From Streptomyces sp. WM4235 (lineage in GTDB: Bacteria > Actinomycetota > Actinomycetes > Streptomycetales > Streptomycetaceae): 13,136 bases of DNA. The stretch spans positions 1 through 13,136 of the forward strand of contig NZ_LGDE01000022.1 in the NCBI RefSeq assembly GCF_001279725.1. The letters run 5' to 3'. This document shows, one piece after another, positions 1 through 6,910 of this stretch (positions are counted from its first letter, which is position 1; every line of letters starts with the position of its first letter). A program made the translations under genes and the position numbers. A model generated the notes under the pieces. It ran no database searches, was not told where the DNA came from, and saw only the letters and a program-made list of their open reading frames with translations.

Positions 1-277
1 CGCCGGGGGCGTGCTGCGGCGGCGCGGGCGCGAACGGGCGCCCGTAGGAGGCCTGTTCGCCGTACGTTCCGTACGGCGGCGGAGGCGGCGGGTAGGGGTG
101 GCCCTGCTGCGGATGAGCGGGCGTGCCCTGCGGAGCTGCCGGTTCCTGGTGTCCCGGCTGCCGACCGTACGGAGAGGGCGGCGTCGCACGAGGGTCGGGG
201 GCGGTGAATTCGCCATCACCCGGTGGGTGTTGCGGCAGACGAGGATCGACGGGTTGAGTCACGGAGTTCCGTCCCAT
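1..277 (-). CDS. Pro/Gln-rich hypothetical protein, N-terminal part (runs off left edge)
   Basis: Reading the minus strand from the ATG at 277 gives 92 codons without a stop, beginning MGRNSVTQPVDPRLPQHPPG and continuing as a Pro/Gln/Gly/Tyr-rich, probably disordered segment with a run of prolines near residues 66-72. No enzyme motif or membrane segment lies in the visible part. Many Streptomyces membrane proteins and kinases carry such a low-complexity cytoplasmic N-terminus before their folded domain, but which family this is cannot be told because the rest lies outside the window. The frame stays open upstream to about position 395 without another ATG, so 277 is the first ATG; no good Shine-Dalgarno precedes it, so the start is uncertain. 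It is transcribed divergently from the HerA-like ATPase. Confidence 0.6.
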   Translation of the reverse strand, partial: MGRNSVTQPVDPRLPQHPPGDGEFTAPDPRATPPSPYGRQPGHQEPAAPQGTPAHPQQGHPYPPPPPPYGTYGEQASYGRPFAPAPPQHAPG

Positions 278-623
278 GGGTGCCGTGCGCTGCAAGAGGC
301 GCTGAAATCTGGATGGTTGATTGGATGCCGACTCGGCAGACGGTTCATGGGAGATCCCAGTGATTCGACTCGCCCCCGAATCCGCCGAAGCGGAGAGTCA
401 TGTCATCTTTGGACCTTGAGGTCGAGTCATGCTGCACCACCCTTGGCCCTACGTCCAGTTCGATTTCCGACGGCGAGCGCGGTATCCGCTGCCGGGTTGG
501 TCTCCATCTTGATCGACTCTAGGATGTGCCGTCGAGATCGATCTACGGGGGCCGGGCTGTGTCGACCATGCCGCGCGAAGACGGGGGCGAACAGGAGCAG
601 GACACGTCGACGGGACGCCGGAC
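278..623. other. Divergent intergenic control region
   Basis: This 346-base gap between the two divergent genes has clearly lower GC than its flanks. It holds a good promoter for the plus-strand ATPase (497-525), an inverted repeat GATTCG/CGAATC at 362-367 and 377-382, and next to it a CCGC-CGAA-GCGG hairpin at 382-393. Two short plus-strand ORFs are present: ATG 400 to TAG 522 (40 codons, preceded by GGAGAG) and ATG 568 to TGA 627 (19 codons), the latter overlapping the ATPase start as GTGA. Neither resembles a known family, so they are treated as findings rather than genes. Confidence 0.6.
497..525 (+). promoter_or_regulatory. Predicted housekeeping-sigma promoter for the HerA-like ATPase gene
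   Basis: TTGGTC (497-502) and TAGGAT (520-525) are separated by exactly 17 bases. The -10 box matches the Streptomyces TAGRRT consensus and the -35 box agrees at 4 of 6 positions with TTGACN. Initiation would fall near 532, leaving about 90 bases of leader before the GTG at 624. Inferred from sequence only. Confidence 0.5.
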
Positions 624-3398
624 GTGACGGCCGCGGACACCGACGGGCGGGCATGGCACCACCTCCTCGCCATGCCCACGTACGCACTGACCGAGGTTCC
701 GCGGCAGCGCCCCGACCCCTCCCGGCCGGCAGGCCCCGACGACGAACTGCGCGGCCACCGGCTCGCCGCCCTCGTCTCCGCCTTCCACGCCCGCGACCCG
801 TACGACCCGGGCGGCGGCAGCGTCCTCGTCGGCTGGGCCCGCCCGTCGGCCGCCCGACCCCTTGACGTCTTCCTCGGCGGAGCCCCGCTGGCGGGCGGTG
901 ACGATGCCACCGACCCGGGCACGGTTCTGCTCCGCCTCCCCGCCGGGGCGCGAGCGCGGCGGCAGCCCCCCGGAGCCGTCGTCGCCGCACTGGCGCACTT
1001 CCCCCACTGGACCGCCGTCGCCGGAGTCGCCGACGGACTGCTCGCCGACGACGAGAGCCCGGAGCGTGCCGCGCCCCGGCTGCGCCCCACACTCGAGGAC
1101 TGCCTGCTCGGCGTCTGGCAGGAAGGCTTCGCCTGGTTGCTCCTCGCCGATCCGGTCACTCCGGACGAGCTCGACGAGCTGACCGGCGACACCGCGGATC
1201 GGCAGCGAAGGGCGCAGTCCAAGGCGGCGGGCTCGCCCGAGTACGGCCTGCAAGCCGCCCGGCTGGAGCGCAGGCACAAGGAGCTGGCGAAGGCGTCCGC
1301 CACCGGCCTGTGGCGCATACGCCTGCTGGCCGGCGGTCGTACGCCCGAGGACGCGCGGCGGGTGGCCGCCCTGGTCTGCGCGTCGGCCGACCTGGAGGGC
1401 CTCCCGTACGCGCTCCAACCGACCGGTCAGGTGGGCGACCTCGCGTCGGTCCTCACGGCCGGGACCGGGGCCGGCCTGCCGGATGCCGCGCACTTCCCCT
1501 TCCACGGGAGCTCGGAGCTGCTGGCGGCCCTGGCCCGCCCCCCGGCCCGGGAGGTGCCCGGCGTACGGTTCGCGCTGCGCCCCGAGTTCGACGTGACGCC
1601 GGAGACGGGCTCCCGGACCCCGCAGCCGGGTGCCGAACCGATCCGGCTCGGCACCGTCCTGGACCGAAACCGCAGCCCCGTCGGCGCCCTCGACCTGTCC
1701 CGGTCCACCCTCAACCGGCACACCTTCGTCTGCGGGGCGACGGGCGGCGGCAAGTCCCAGACCGTACGCGGCCTACTCGAAGCGGCCACGCGGGAGGGGC
1801 TGCCGTGGCTGGTCGTCGAACCGGCCAAGGCGGAGTACCGGTTCATGTCCGCCCGCCTGGGCGACGAGCACGAGGTCATCGTCATCAAGCCCGGTGACCG
1901 CGACGGCCTCCCGGCCGGTCTGAACCCGCTGGAACCCTCCGTCTTCGCCGATGGCGAACGATTCCCCCTACAGACCCACCTCGACATGGTCCGCGCGCTC
2001 TTCCTCGCGTCCTTCGACCCGCAGGAGCCGTTCCCGCAGGTGCTGAGCGCCGCGTTGACGCGCTGCTACGAGGACCTGGGCTGGGACCTCACCCTCGGTG
2101 AACCGCGTTTCGCCGGGACGGAGCCGCGCTACCCGACGCTGGAGGACCTGGAGCACACGGCCCTGCGGATCGTCGCGGAGATCGGTTACGGCAAGGAGAT
2201 CACCGACAACGTCCAGGGCTTCATCAAGATCAGACTCGCCAGCCTGCGGCTCGGCACCACGGGCCGGTTCCTGGAGGGCGGCCACCCCGTCGACTTCGGC
2301 GAACTGCTCAAGAGGAACGTCGTCTTCGAGATCGAGGACGTCGGCGACGACAAGGACAAGGCGTTCCTGATGGGGACCATCCTCATCCGGCTCGTCGAGT
2401 ACCTGAGGATGGAACAGCGGACGACCCGTCGGCTCTCCTTCCCCCTGCGCCACCTGACCGTCTTCGAGGAGGCCCACCGGCTGCTGCGCCGCTCGGAGGA
2501 CGGCGGGGCGAGCGCCCACGCCGTGGAGATGTTCGCGGGCCTGCTGGCCGAGATCCGCGCGTACGGGGAGGGCCTGGTGATCGCCGACCAGATCCCCGGC
2601 AAGCTGGTCCCCGACGTCATCAAGAACACCGCGGCCAAGATCGTCCACCGGCTGCCGGCACGGGACGACCGCGAGGCCGTCGGCGCCACGATGAACATCA
2701 CCGAGGCGCAGTCGGAGTACCTGGTCACCCTCAAGCCCGGTGAGGCGGCGGTCTTCGCCGACGGCATGGACTACCCCTTGCTGGTCCGCATGGAGGACGG
2801 CACGTCGCGCGAGGACGCGGCGGCCATCCGTCCGGCGTCCCCGGCCCCGATCGTCGCGCCGCGCAGCGGGGCCTGCGCCGAGGGCTGCTCGGTGGCTCCC
2901 TGCACGCTCCGGCAACTGCGCACGGCGCAGCGGCTGACCGAGCAGGACGAGCTCCGCATCACCCTCTGGGCCGAAATGGCGGTGGCGGCCCATCTGTTGG
3001 GCTGGGTCACGCCCCTGCCGGGCGAGGCCATGCGCCGCGATCTGGCTCCGTACTGGGCCTCGGATCGGCGTCTGGTGGAGTGCGCCATAGGCCAGGCCGT
3101 CGACCGCGCGGTACACAGCCGGGTGGGCGCCCCGGCCTCACCGACTGCCCTGGCCGGGCACGTCGCCGCGATGATGCGGGCCCAACTCGACGGTTTCGAC
3201 CCCTGTCCGGTCGCCGAGCCGCGGTGGAAGGCGCGCAAGGGGACAAAGACACGCCAGTACTACCACGGGCGCCACACACCGTCCGTGCTGGAGTCGACCG
3301 TCGGTTGCCCGGACCCTTCGGACGACTGGTCCAAGCGGTTCGCCCGCGTGCTGGCTTGCTTCGCGCGCAAGCCGCGTAAGCCGGTGCTGCCCGAATGA
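624..3398 (+). CDS. HerA/DUF87-type P-loop ATPase (924 aa)
   Basis: A large hexameric-type ATPase of the HerA-FtsK superfamily, which typically moves DNA or works with a nuclease. Walker A GATGGGKS is at residues 371-378, after a short strand-rich segment (about 340-368). Walker B with the catalytic acidic pair, LTVFEEAH, is at 611-618, and the family's sensor-like stretch VIADQIPGKLVPDVIKNTAAK spans 652-672. The ~340-residue N-terminal region and the C-terminal ~200 residues are not recognised; the latter contains C751-X3-C755-X4-C760, a possible metal site. The start is GTG 624, the first start codon in an open frame, and it overlaps the TGA of an upstream mini-ORF. A likely promoter is at 497-525. 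Unlike HerA-NurA or HerA-Sir2 pairs, no nuclease or Sir2 gene is visible beside it. It could serve DNA repair, plasmid or phage defence, or conjugation-like transfer; the sequence does not decide. Family assignment is firm, function is not. Confidence 0.9.
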   Translation: MTAADTDGRAWHHLLAMPTYALTEVPRQRPDPSRPAGPDDELRGHRLAALVSAFHARDPYDPGGGSVLVGWARPSAARPLDVFLGGAPLAGGDDATDPGTVLLRLPAGARARRQPPGAVVAALAHFPHWTAVAGVADGLLADDESPERAAPRLRPTLEDCLLGVWQEGFAWLLLADPVTPDELDELTGDTADRQRRAQSKAAGSPEYGLQAARLERRHKELAKASATGLWRIRLLAGGRTPEDARRVAALVCASADLEGLPYALQPTGQVGDLASVLTAGTGAGLPDAAHFPFHGSSELLAALARPPAREVPGVRFALRPEFDVTPETGSRTPQPGAEPIRLGTVLDRNRSPVGALDLSRSTLNRHTFVCGATGGGKSQTVRGLLEAATREGLPWLVVEPAKAEYRFMSARLGDEHEVIVIKPGDRDGLPAGLNPLEPSVFADGERFPLQTHLDMVRALFLASFDPQEPFPQVLSAALTRCYEDLGWDLTLGEPRFAGTEPRYPTLEDLEHTALRIVAEIGYGKEITDNVQGFIKIRLASLRLGTTGRFLEGGHPVDFGELLKRNVVFEIEDVGDDKDKAFLMGTILIRLVEYLRMEQRTTRRLSFPLRHLTVFEEAHRLLRRSEDGGASAHAVEMFAGLLAEIRAYGEGLVIADQIPGKLVPDVIKNTAAKIVHRLPARDDREAVGATMNITEAQSEYLVTLKPGEAAVFADGMDYPLLVRMEDGTSREDAAAIRPASPAPIVAPRSGACAEGCSVAPCTLRQLRTAQRLTEQDELRITLWAEMAVAAHLLGWVTPLPGEAMRRDLAPYWASDRRLVECAIGQAVDRAVHSRVGAPASPTALAGHVAAMMRAQLDGFDPCPVAEPRWKARKGTKTRQYYHGRHTPSVLESTVGCPDPSDDWSKRFARVLACFARKPRKPVLPE

Positions 3399-3529
3399 AT
3401 CGGCCCCATCGGTGGAATCGGCCCAATGGGCCCAATGGGCCCAATCAGCCGAATTGGCGGAGCCGGAGCCGGAGTCCGTCGATGACGCTGACGATGCCGT
3501 GGACGCGTTGGACGCCTTGGACGCCCTGA
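3395..3529 (+). CDS. Possible 44-aa repeat-rich mini-ORF coupled to the ATPase gene
   Basis: ATG 3395 overlaps the ATPase stop as ATGA, an arrangement common in translationally coupled actinomycete genes. The predicted peptide is low in complexity: an NGP triplet repeat, then an RSRSRS run, then a WTR/WTP repeat, reflecting two sets of 9-bp DNA repeats. It resembles no known family. The ATGA overlap is the only support; the reading may simply be a by-product of repetitive intergenic DNA, which also encodes GPIGPIGP-like runs on the other strand. Confidence 0.22.
   Translation: MNRPHRWNRPNGPNGPNQPNWRSRSRSPSMTLTMPWTRWTPWTP
3420..3446. repeat. Three 9-bp tandem repeats (GGCCCAAT[G/C])
   Basis: GGCCCAATG occurs at 3420-3428 and 3429-3437, followed by GGCCCAATC at 3438-3446. 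Each junction is self-complementary (GGGCCC), so the array can fold, and CCAAT/ATTGG arms follow at 3441-3445 and 3453-3457. It may act as a weak terminator after the ATPase gene, but there is no T-tract. Confidence 0.75.
3500..3526. repeat. Three 9-bp tandem repeats (TGGACGC[G/C][T/C])
   Basis: TGGACGCGT (3500-3508), TGGACGCCT (3509-3517) and TGGACGCCC (3518-3526) form a second 9-bp array in the same intergenic stretch. The shared 9-bp period suggests replication slippage or a repeated tripeptide code. Confidence 0.75.
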
Positions 3530-3610
3530 GATGCGTGGGAGGCCGCCGATCCTGCTGAGCGGAAGTATGGCGTCATGCGCCCACACACTTCGGCGACGCC
3601 GACCGGATCA

Positions 3611-3775
3611 TCAACCGCCCGGGAGGCGACGTTCGGGGGTCTCCTCGGGTTCGATCTTCCCGGCCGGGAACTGCCACGCGAGCGCGCCTTCCGCGACTCG
3701 TCGCCGCACGAGTAGGACTCGCTGGTCCACAACGATGACGGCAGCGGCGACTGCTCTCTGGGCCTCGATCGTCAC
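3611..3775 (-). pseudogene. Truncated Nudix hydrolase (N-terminal 54 aa)
   Basis: From GTG 3775 the minus strand encodes VTIEAQRAVAAAVIVVDQRV, then LLVRRRVAEGALAWQFPAGK and IEPEETPE, which is the start of a Nudix fold ending in the first part of the Nudix box (G-x5-E). The second half of the box (REUXEE), needed for metal binding, is missing: the frame runs RRLPGG and stops at TGA 3611. In the next frame VASRAVDDPVGVAEV weakly resembles the missing helix, pointing to a frameshift near 3625 and further loss, since whole family members have about 130-160 residues. The start lies only 9 bases after the stop of the DUF89 gene, in the same frame, so the two probably formed one operon in which Nudix and DUF89 proteins both removed damaged or unwanted metabolites. 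A very short functional protein is unlikely. Confidence 0.72.
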
Positions 3776-3784
3776 GAAGACCCC

Positions 3785-4984
3785 CTACCGCCGCACCTGA
3801 ATCAGCGCGTGAGTTCCGCTCGTACGCCAAGCGGCTCCGGACCGTGCGAGGGCGTCCAGCGTTCTCGGCTCCAAGCCGACGATGACGTCGGACTTCAGGG
3901 TCCGGAGCGCCGCGACGGCCCCCGGGAAGTACGCGGTGAGTTCGGCGAAGGATGTTGTGGCGTCCCATAGCTGATCTCCCACCAGGCGGCGGTAGTTGAG
4001 GTCGCCCTTCAGGATGGTGAGCGTGGCGCTCTCGAACTCGCCGCGAAGGTCCTCGGACATCTTCTCGTACGGCAGAGGAGCGCAGAAGAAGGGGTGGGTG
4101 CGGATCTCCAGGCTTCCCGCGGCCATGGCCTTCCACAGTCGACCGCCAATCGCACTGGCTTCGCCGGGTGTCTCGGTGAGGCGACGGAGGCAGTCGACGA
4201 CGTCAGCCGTCATCGCGTCGGAGACGTAGTAGGGGTAGGGCTTGAGGTGAAGCACGACCTTTTCAGCATGCCGTTGTTCGAGAAGGTGGTCGATGAGGAT
4301 CAGATCCGGGACGAGCTCTCGTCCCGCGTTGTCCGCCACCACGGCGACGGTGGAGGACGCTCCGGCGGGCAGAAGCTGCCACAGCACCGCGCTGTCGTCG
4401 GCGACCAGCGCGCAGGCAGCGGCGTCAGCGACCGCCGGCTCCTCCGCCGAGACGCGGAAACCGAGGTCCGCGCGGTTACCCCAGAGCGAGGCGTGGAGCA
4501 GGGCCGCGGCCCGCTCGTCCGCCGCCGCGCTCGCGAGGGCGTCCAGGGCCCGCAACTCTTCCTCCACAGCCTCCCCGCGCAGTTCGGCCCGCTTGAACGG
4601 CGCGAACGGATCAACTCCCTGCCACGGGCCGGGGCCGAAGTACCCCACCGCGCCGAGAAGCCTGCGGTAGAAGTAGCTCTCCGCCCACAGGAATGGCGCG
4701 TCGTACCACGAGCGCCCGAAGTGCTCCTGCCCCCAGTCCGCCCATCGCTCACGGTCGTGTTCCGCGGGGGCGAGAGGTTCGATGACACCATTGGTGATCT
4801 CGTCCAGCAGGGCATCGAGGGCATCGTGCTGTCGGCGGCCGTACGGGAAGGCGTCTCGCACCTGCTGGATCAGGGCAGGGTGGCGCTTGGCCAACACACC
4901 CCAGGCGAACGAGCCGGGCTCGTTGCTCAGGATGACCGGCGCGCCGGTCGCATCGCCCGAGACACGGGAGGTCTTCTCTGTCAT
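3785..4984 (-). CDS. DUF89 / ARMT1-like damage-control phosphatase family protein
   Basis: A 399-residue protein of the DUF89 family, whose studied members are metal-dependent phosphatases that hydrolyse damaged or surplus phosphometabolites; the eukaryotic branch is named ARMT1. Visible family marks are WAESYFYRRLL (100-110), the metal-site motif VADNAGRE (216-223, with D218 and N219), DLILIDHLL just after it, a KPYPYYVSDA stretch (248-257) and KGDLNYRRLVGD (326-337). Length and motif order fit the ARMT1-like subgroup. The chosen start, ATG 4984, is preceded by GAAGGGCGTGGACACC; the frame is open to 5068, but that extension crosses the WD40 remnant and is unlikely to be protein. A Nudix remnant follows 9 bases after the stop, consistent with a metabolite-repair operon. 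The substrate cannot be deduced. Confidence 0.88.
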   Translation of the reverse strand: MTEKTSRVSGDATGAPVILSNEPGSFAWGVLAKRHPALIQQVRDAFPYGRRQHDALDALLDEITNGVIEPLAPAEHDRERWADWGQEHFGRSWYDAPFLWAESYFYRRLLGAVGYFGPGPWQGVDPFAPFKRAELRGEAVEEELRALDALASAAADERAAALLHASLWGNRADLGFRVSAEEPAVADAAACALVADDSAVLWQLLPAGASSTVAVVADNAGRELVPDLILIDHLLEQRHAEKVVLHLKPYPYYVSDAMTADVVDCLRRLTETPGEASAIGGRLWKAMAAGSLEIRTHPFFCAPLPYEKMSEDLRGEFESATLTILKGDLNYRRLVGDQLWDATTSFAELTAYFPGAVAALRTLKSDVIVGLEPRTLDALARSGAAWRTSGTHALIQVRR

Positions 4985-5009
4985 GGTGTCCACGCCCTTC
5001 GCATTTCGC

Positions 5010-5330
5010 TCATCTGTCCATGATCCCCGGCGCCACGACGCCGGCCGCACTCCGTACCGGCACGTCACCCGTCGCCGGCCGGAAAGCCGCGCAATGCAGT
5101 AAGGCGTCTACCCGAACCTCGGCGATCTGTCGCTGCTCACCGAACGACCGCACGCGCGCCGTCCTGTCCGCTGCGGCCGACACGAGGCGGTCCTCGTCGC
5201 TCATGAAGCCCAAGCCCAGCATGAGGGCGCGGCCCGTGTGGCCGAGAAGGTGAGAGGTGAACCGGGCCGTCCGCGGCTGACGTACCGCGATATCACCAGT
5301 TTTCCGCCCCGACCACCACCTCAGCCTCAC
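5010..5330 (-). pseudogene. C-terminal remnant of a WD40-repeat protein
   Basis: The minus-strand frame ending at TGA 5010 reads HLLGHTGRALMLGLGF, then DEDRLVSAAADRTARVRSFG, then HCAAFRPATGD. This is one WD40 blade (GH ... LVSAAADRTARVW-like) plus part of the closing blade of a propeller. The usual final Trp of the blade is Arg here (RVR instead of RVW). WD40 proteins need about seven blades, so this ~100-codon piece cannot be a complete protein. The first ~20 codons, before about 5280, look non-homologous. It lies just upstream of the DUF89 gene on the same strand and was probably left by a deletion. Confidence 0.7.
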
Positions 5331-5386
5331 TGGTCACAGAGCTTCCCTTCCGAGTGCCACCGTCGCCGCATCACGCCGACGTGGGC

Positions 5387-5467
5387 TCATCCCTTGCCGA
5401 GTAGTAGTTCCCTGGCCGCGTAGTAGGCGTGGAGTGCGGCCTCGCCGCCGGAGCCCAAGGCCGTCAT
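5387..5467 (-). pseudogene. Unrecognised C-terminal gene scrap
   Basis: In the minus strand a frame ending at TGA 5387 reads EHFQRIMTALGSGG, then EAALHAYYAARELLLGKG. This looks like a genuine amphipathic helical C-terminus with normal codon bias. The nearest in-frame ATG (5467) leaves only 26 residues; the open frame extends to about 5575 but loses protein-like character upstream of about 5500. No family is recognised. It is most likely the tail of a deleted gene, in keeping with the WD40 remnant beside it. The 5331-5386 stretch between them shows nothing. Confidence 0.4.
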
Positions 5468-5594
5468 GATCCGTTGGAAGTGTTCCGATCTTCGTGCCGT
5501 CGCGGCCCCGCGCCCCTGGTTCGACGGCAGTCCCGGGATGGGGGAACCGGCGCCGGTGGGATGCCCTCTTCAGGAGGGACCGAGGGGGAAGTGT

Positions 5595-6314
5595 ATGGCG
5601 GGGAAGACCGTTACGGCGGCCGGGCGCGTGGTGGTGGCAGGGCTCCTGTGCGCCCTGATGGCGGGGTGCGGCAGCACGGCGCCGGGAGAGGCGGCAGGAC
5701 CTGCGCCCGTGCCCTCCCTCTCGCCGACCGCCGACTGCGGCCTCGACACGACGACTGACGAGCCGAGCGGCGGTTACGCGGGCCCGCCGACGGACGAGGA
5801 GACCGGCGGCTACGCGGGCCCGCCCACGGACGAGGAGACGGGACGGTACGCCGGCCCACCGACGGACCAGGAGACCGGAGGCCACGCCGGCCCACCCACC
5901 GACCAGGAGACCGGAGGCTACGCGGGCCCGCCCACCGATCAGGAGGCGGCCGTCGGCGGTGCCGGTCCGCCGACCGACGGGGAGATCGGCAACGGGGGCG
6001 GCCCCTGCGGGCCCGCGGACTGGTTTGACATGACCCGGGACTTCCAGGCATACCTCGGGCAACACCTCACCAAGGCCGACGACGGCACCGTCTCCCAGCA
6101 GTCCGTACGGGAGACCCGCGTCCGGAAGGTGAGCGCCGCCGGCGAGGCGAGCATCACCTTCTCCTCCTACTTCACCGACGACGCCCTCAGCCGCGACGCC
6201 GCGCTCCGCCTGGCCCGGCTGTTCGCAGATTGGCGGCGCGAGGTCTACGGCGACACGGGCAAGGTGTCGGTCCGTACGACCGTAGGGACGGTGCTCGTCA
6301 CCCTGACCTGGTGA
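5595..6314 (+). CDS. Repeat-containing secreted lipoprotein, unknown function
   Basis: A 239-residue protein with a classical lipoprotein signal: positively charged start (MAGKTVTAAGR), hydrophobic core VVVAGLLCALMAG and the lipidation cysteine C25, so it should be anchored on the outer face of the membrane. Residues 59-130 hold six copies of a 12-residue unit built on GGYAGPPTDEET, rich in Gly, Pro, Thr and acid, probably a flexible spacer from membrane to domain. The last ~100 residues (from WFDMTRDFQAYLGQHL) form a compact alpha/beta-looking domain rich in charged residues that I do not recognise; a lone Cys pair (C48, C136) flanks the repeat array and could form a disulfide. ATG 5595 is chosen because GAGGGGGAA lies at SD distance; the frame is open back to 5466 but that part lacks a signal peptide. 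No operon partners are evident. Confidence 0.85.
   Translation: MAGKTVTAAGRVVVAGLLCALMAGCGSTAPGEAAGPAPVPSLSPTADCGLDTTTDEPSGGYAGPPTDEETGGYAGPPTDEETGRYAGPPTDQETGGHAGPPTDQETGGYAGPPTDQEAAVGGAGPPTDGEIGNGGGPCGPADWFDMTRDFQAYLGQHLTKADDGTVSQQSVRETRVRKVSAAGEASITFSSYFTDDALSRDAALRLARLFADWRREVYGDTGKVSVRTTVGTVLVTLTW
5769..5984 (+). repeat. Six 36-bp in-frame tandem repeats in the lipoprotein gene
   Basis: Five near-identical 36-bp units encode GGYAGPPTDEET-type dodecapeptides, with E/Q alternation and a G to R and a Y to H change in units 3 and 4. A sixth, more diverged unit ends in AGPPTDGEIGNG. Unit number is likely to vary between strains by slippage. Confidence 0.9.
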
Positions 6315-6323
6315 CCCCGGCCA

Positions 6324-6604
6324 TCACACCTCCCCACGCCGCGCACCCGTATTACCCGTATCAGCGAACGGGGCCGCGGCCCGGCCGATGCCGATCTGCG
6401 GCGCCGCCAGCCCCATGCCCTTGGCGAAGGGGTGGACCCGCCTGATCCGCTCCATCGAGGAGAACAGTTTCTCCACGACGTGCTCCGCGCCCTCGCGCTC
6501 GGCGGGCAGCTCGAAGGGGCGTGCGACCTCGGCGAGGAGTGGGGCGCCGTACTGGCGACGCCGATCTCGCGCATCCACCGGCTGGGCTGCTGCACCTCGC
6601 TCAC
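6324..6604 (-). pseudogene. def: Peptide deformylase remnant, frameshifted and truncated
   Basis: Starting at GTG 6604 (preceded by GGGGAG), the minus strand encodes SEVQQPSRWMREIGV. It then needs a one-base shift near 6552-6559 to continue as QYGAPLLAEVARPFELPAER, with VHPFAKGMGLAAPQIGIGRAAA following. GLAAPQIG is deformylase motif I (GxGxAAxQxG). Motif II (EGCLS) and motif III (HExDH), which hold the Cys and His metal ligands, are absent: after GRAAA the sequence turns into PFADTGNTGARRGEV and stops at TGA 6324. Intact deformylases of this type have roughly 180-220 residues. With both a frameshift and loss of the active-site half, the gene cannot give an active enzyme; a cell of this kind would need another def copy for N-formyl-Met removal. 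ACGGGTAATACGGGT direct repeats at the breakpoint may mark the deletion. Confidence 0.78.
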
Positions 6605-6611
6605 CCGGGCT

Positions 6612-6910
6612 CCCCGGAGTCGTGTTGAGTCCGGGCCTGGCCCGGAAACGCCAATCAGACGGTACCTGGCGTGCGGGACCTGGATGGCCGTCGTCCGGGT
6701 GAAGACCCGCATCCCGTTCTGCTCCGTGCGCGTCGACGCGATCCGCGGCGGGGAACCGCCGGCGGGGCGGCTTCGGCGGTCACTGGCGAACGCCTCCGCC
6801 TCCCTGCGGGTGGTGGTCGGGCTCGTCCACCACAGCGGCGCACACCATCCCGCCCCGGCGTGCGCCTCCACCCCGTCCGCGCTGAACGGCGTGAATTCGG
6901 TCGGAAGCAT
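6612..6910 (-). pseudogene. Probable gene fragment of unknown family upstream of the def remnant
   Basis: From ATG 6910 the minus strand reads MLPTEFTPFSADGVEAHAGA, then a segment with WCAPLWWTSPTTTRREAEAF and RTEQNGMRVFTRTTAIQVPH. Third codon positions are almost all G/C as far as about 6660, so this part looks coding; beyond that the bias fades and, with no stop codon, the frame runs into the start of the def remnant. I do not recognise the family. No ribosome binding site is seen and the start abuts the tRNA promoter on the other strand, so the true 5' end may be lost. It could also be a real small protein fused by deletion to what follows. Confidence 0.35.

Noticed and set aside
11..865. 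Long plus-strand ORF (284 codons) at the left edge
   Set aside because: It crosses the minus-strand Pro-rich gene, the intergenic promoter region and the ATPase start; its Arg-rich composition is typical of a shadow frame in GC-rich DNA.
543..1721. Minus-strand 392-codon ORF, and the similar 382-codon one at 1968-3116
   Set aside because: Both lie wholly antisense to the HerA-like ATPase, lack motifs and follow from its codon bias.
3420..3526. CRISPR array
   Set aside because: The repeats are 9-bp, contiguous and without spacers; the other repeats (14-bp, 36-bp) are also tandem with no unique spacers.
4094..5023. Plus-strand 309-codon ORF
   Set aside because: Antisense to the DUF89 gene, without recognisable features.
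5334..6065. Minus-strand ORF with GLLVGGWAGVASGLLVRRWAGV repeats
   Set aside because: It mirrors the 36-bp repeats of the lipoprotein gene on the other strand; the plus strand has signal peptide, RBS and domain, so the minus frame is a shadow.
6245..6910. A single intact 221-codon minus-strand protein
   Set aside because: Its first third looks coding but its later part is the wrong frame of the deformylase remnant and of the lipoprotein 3' end.
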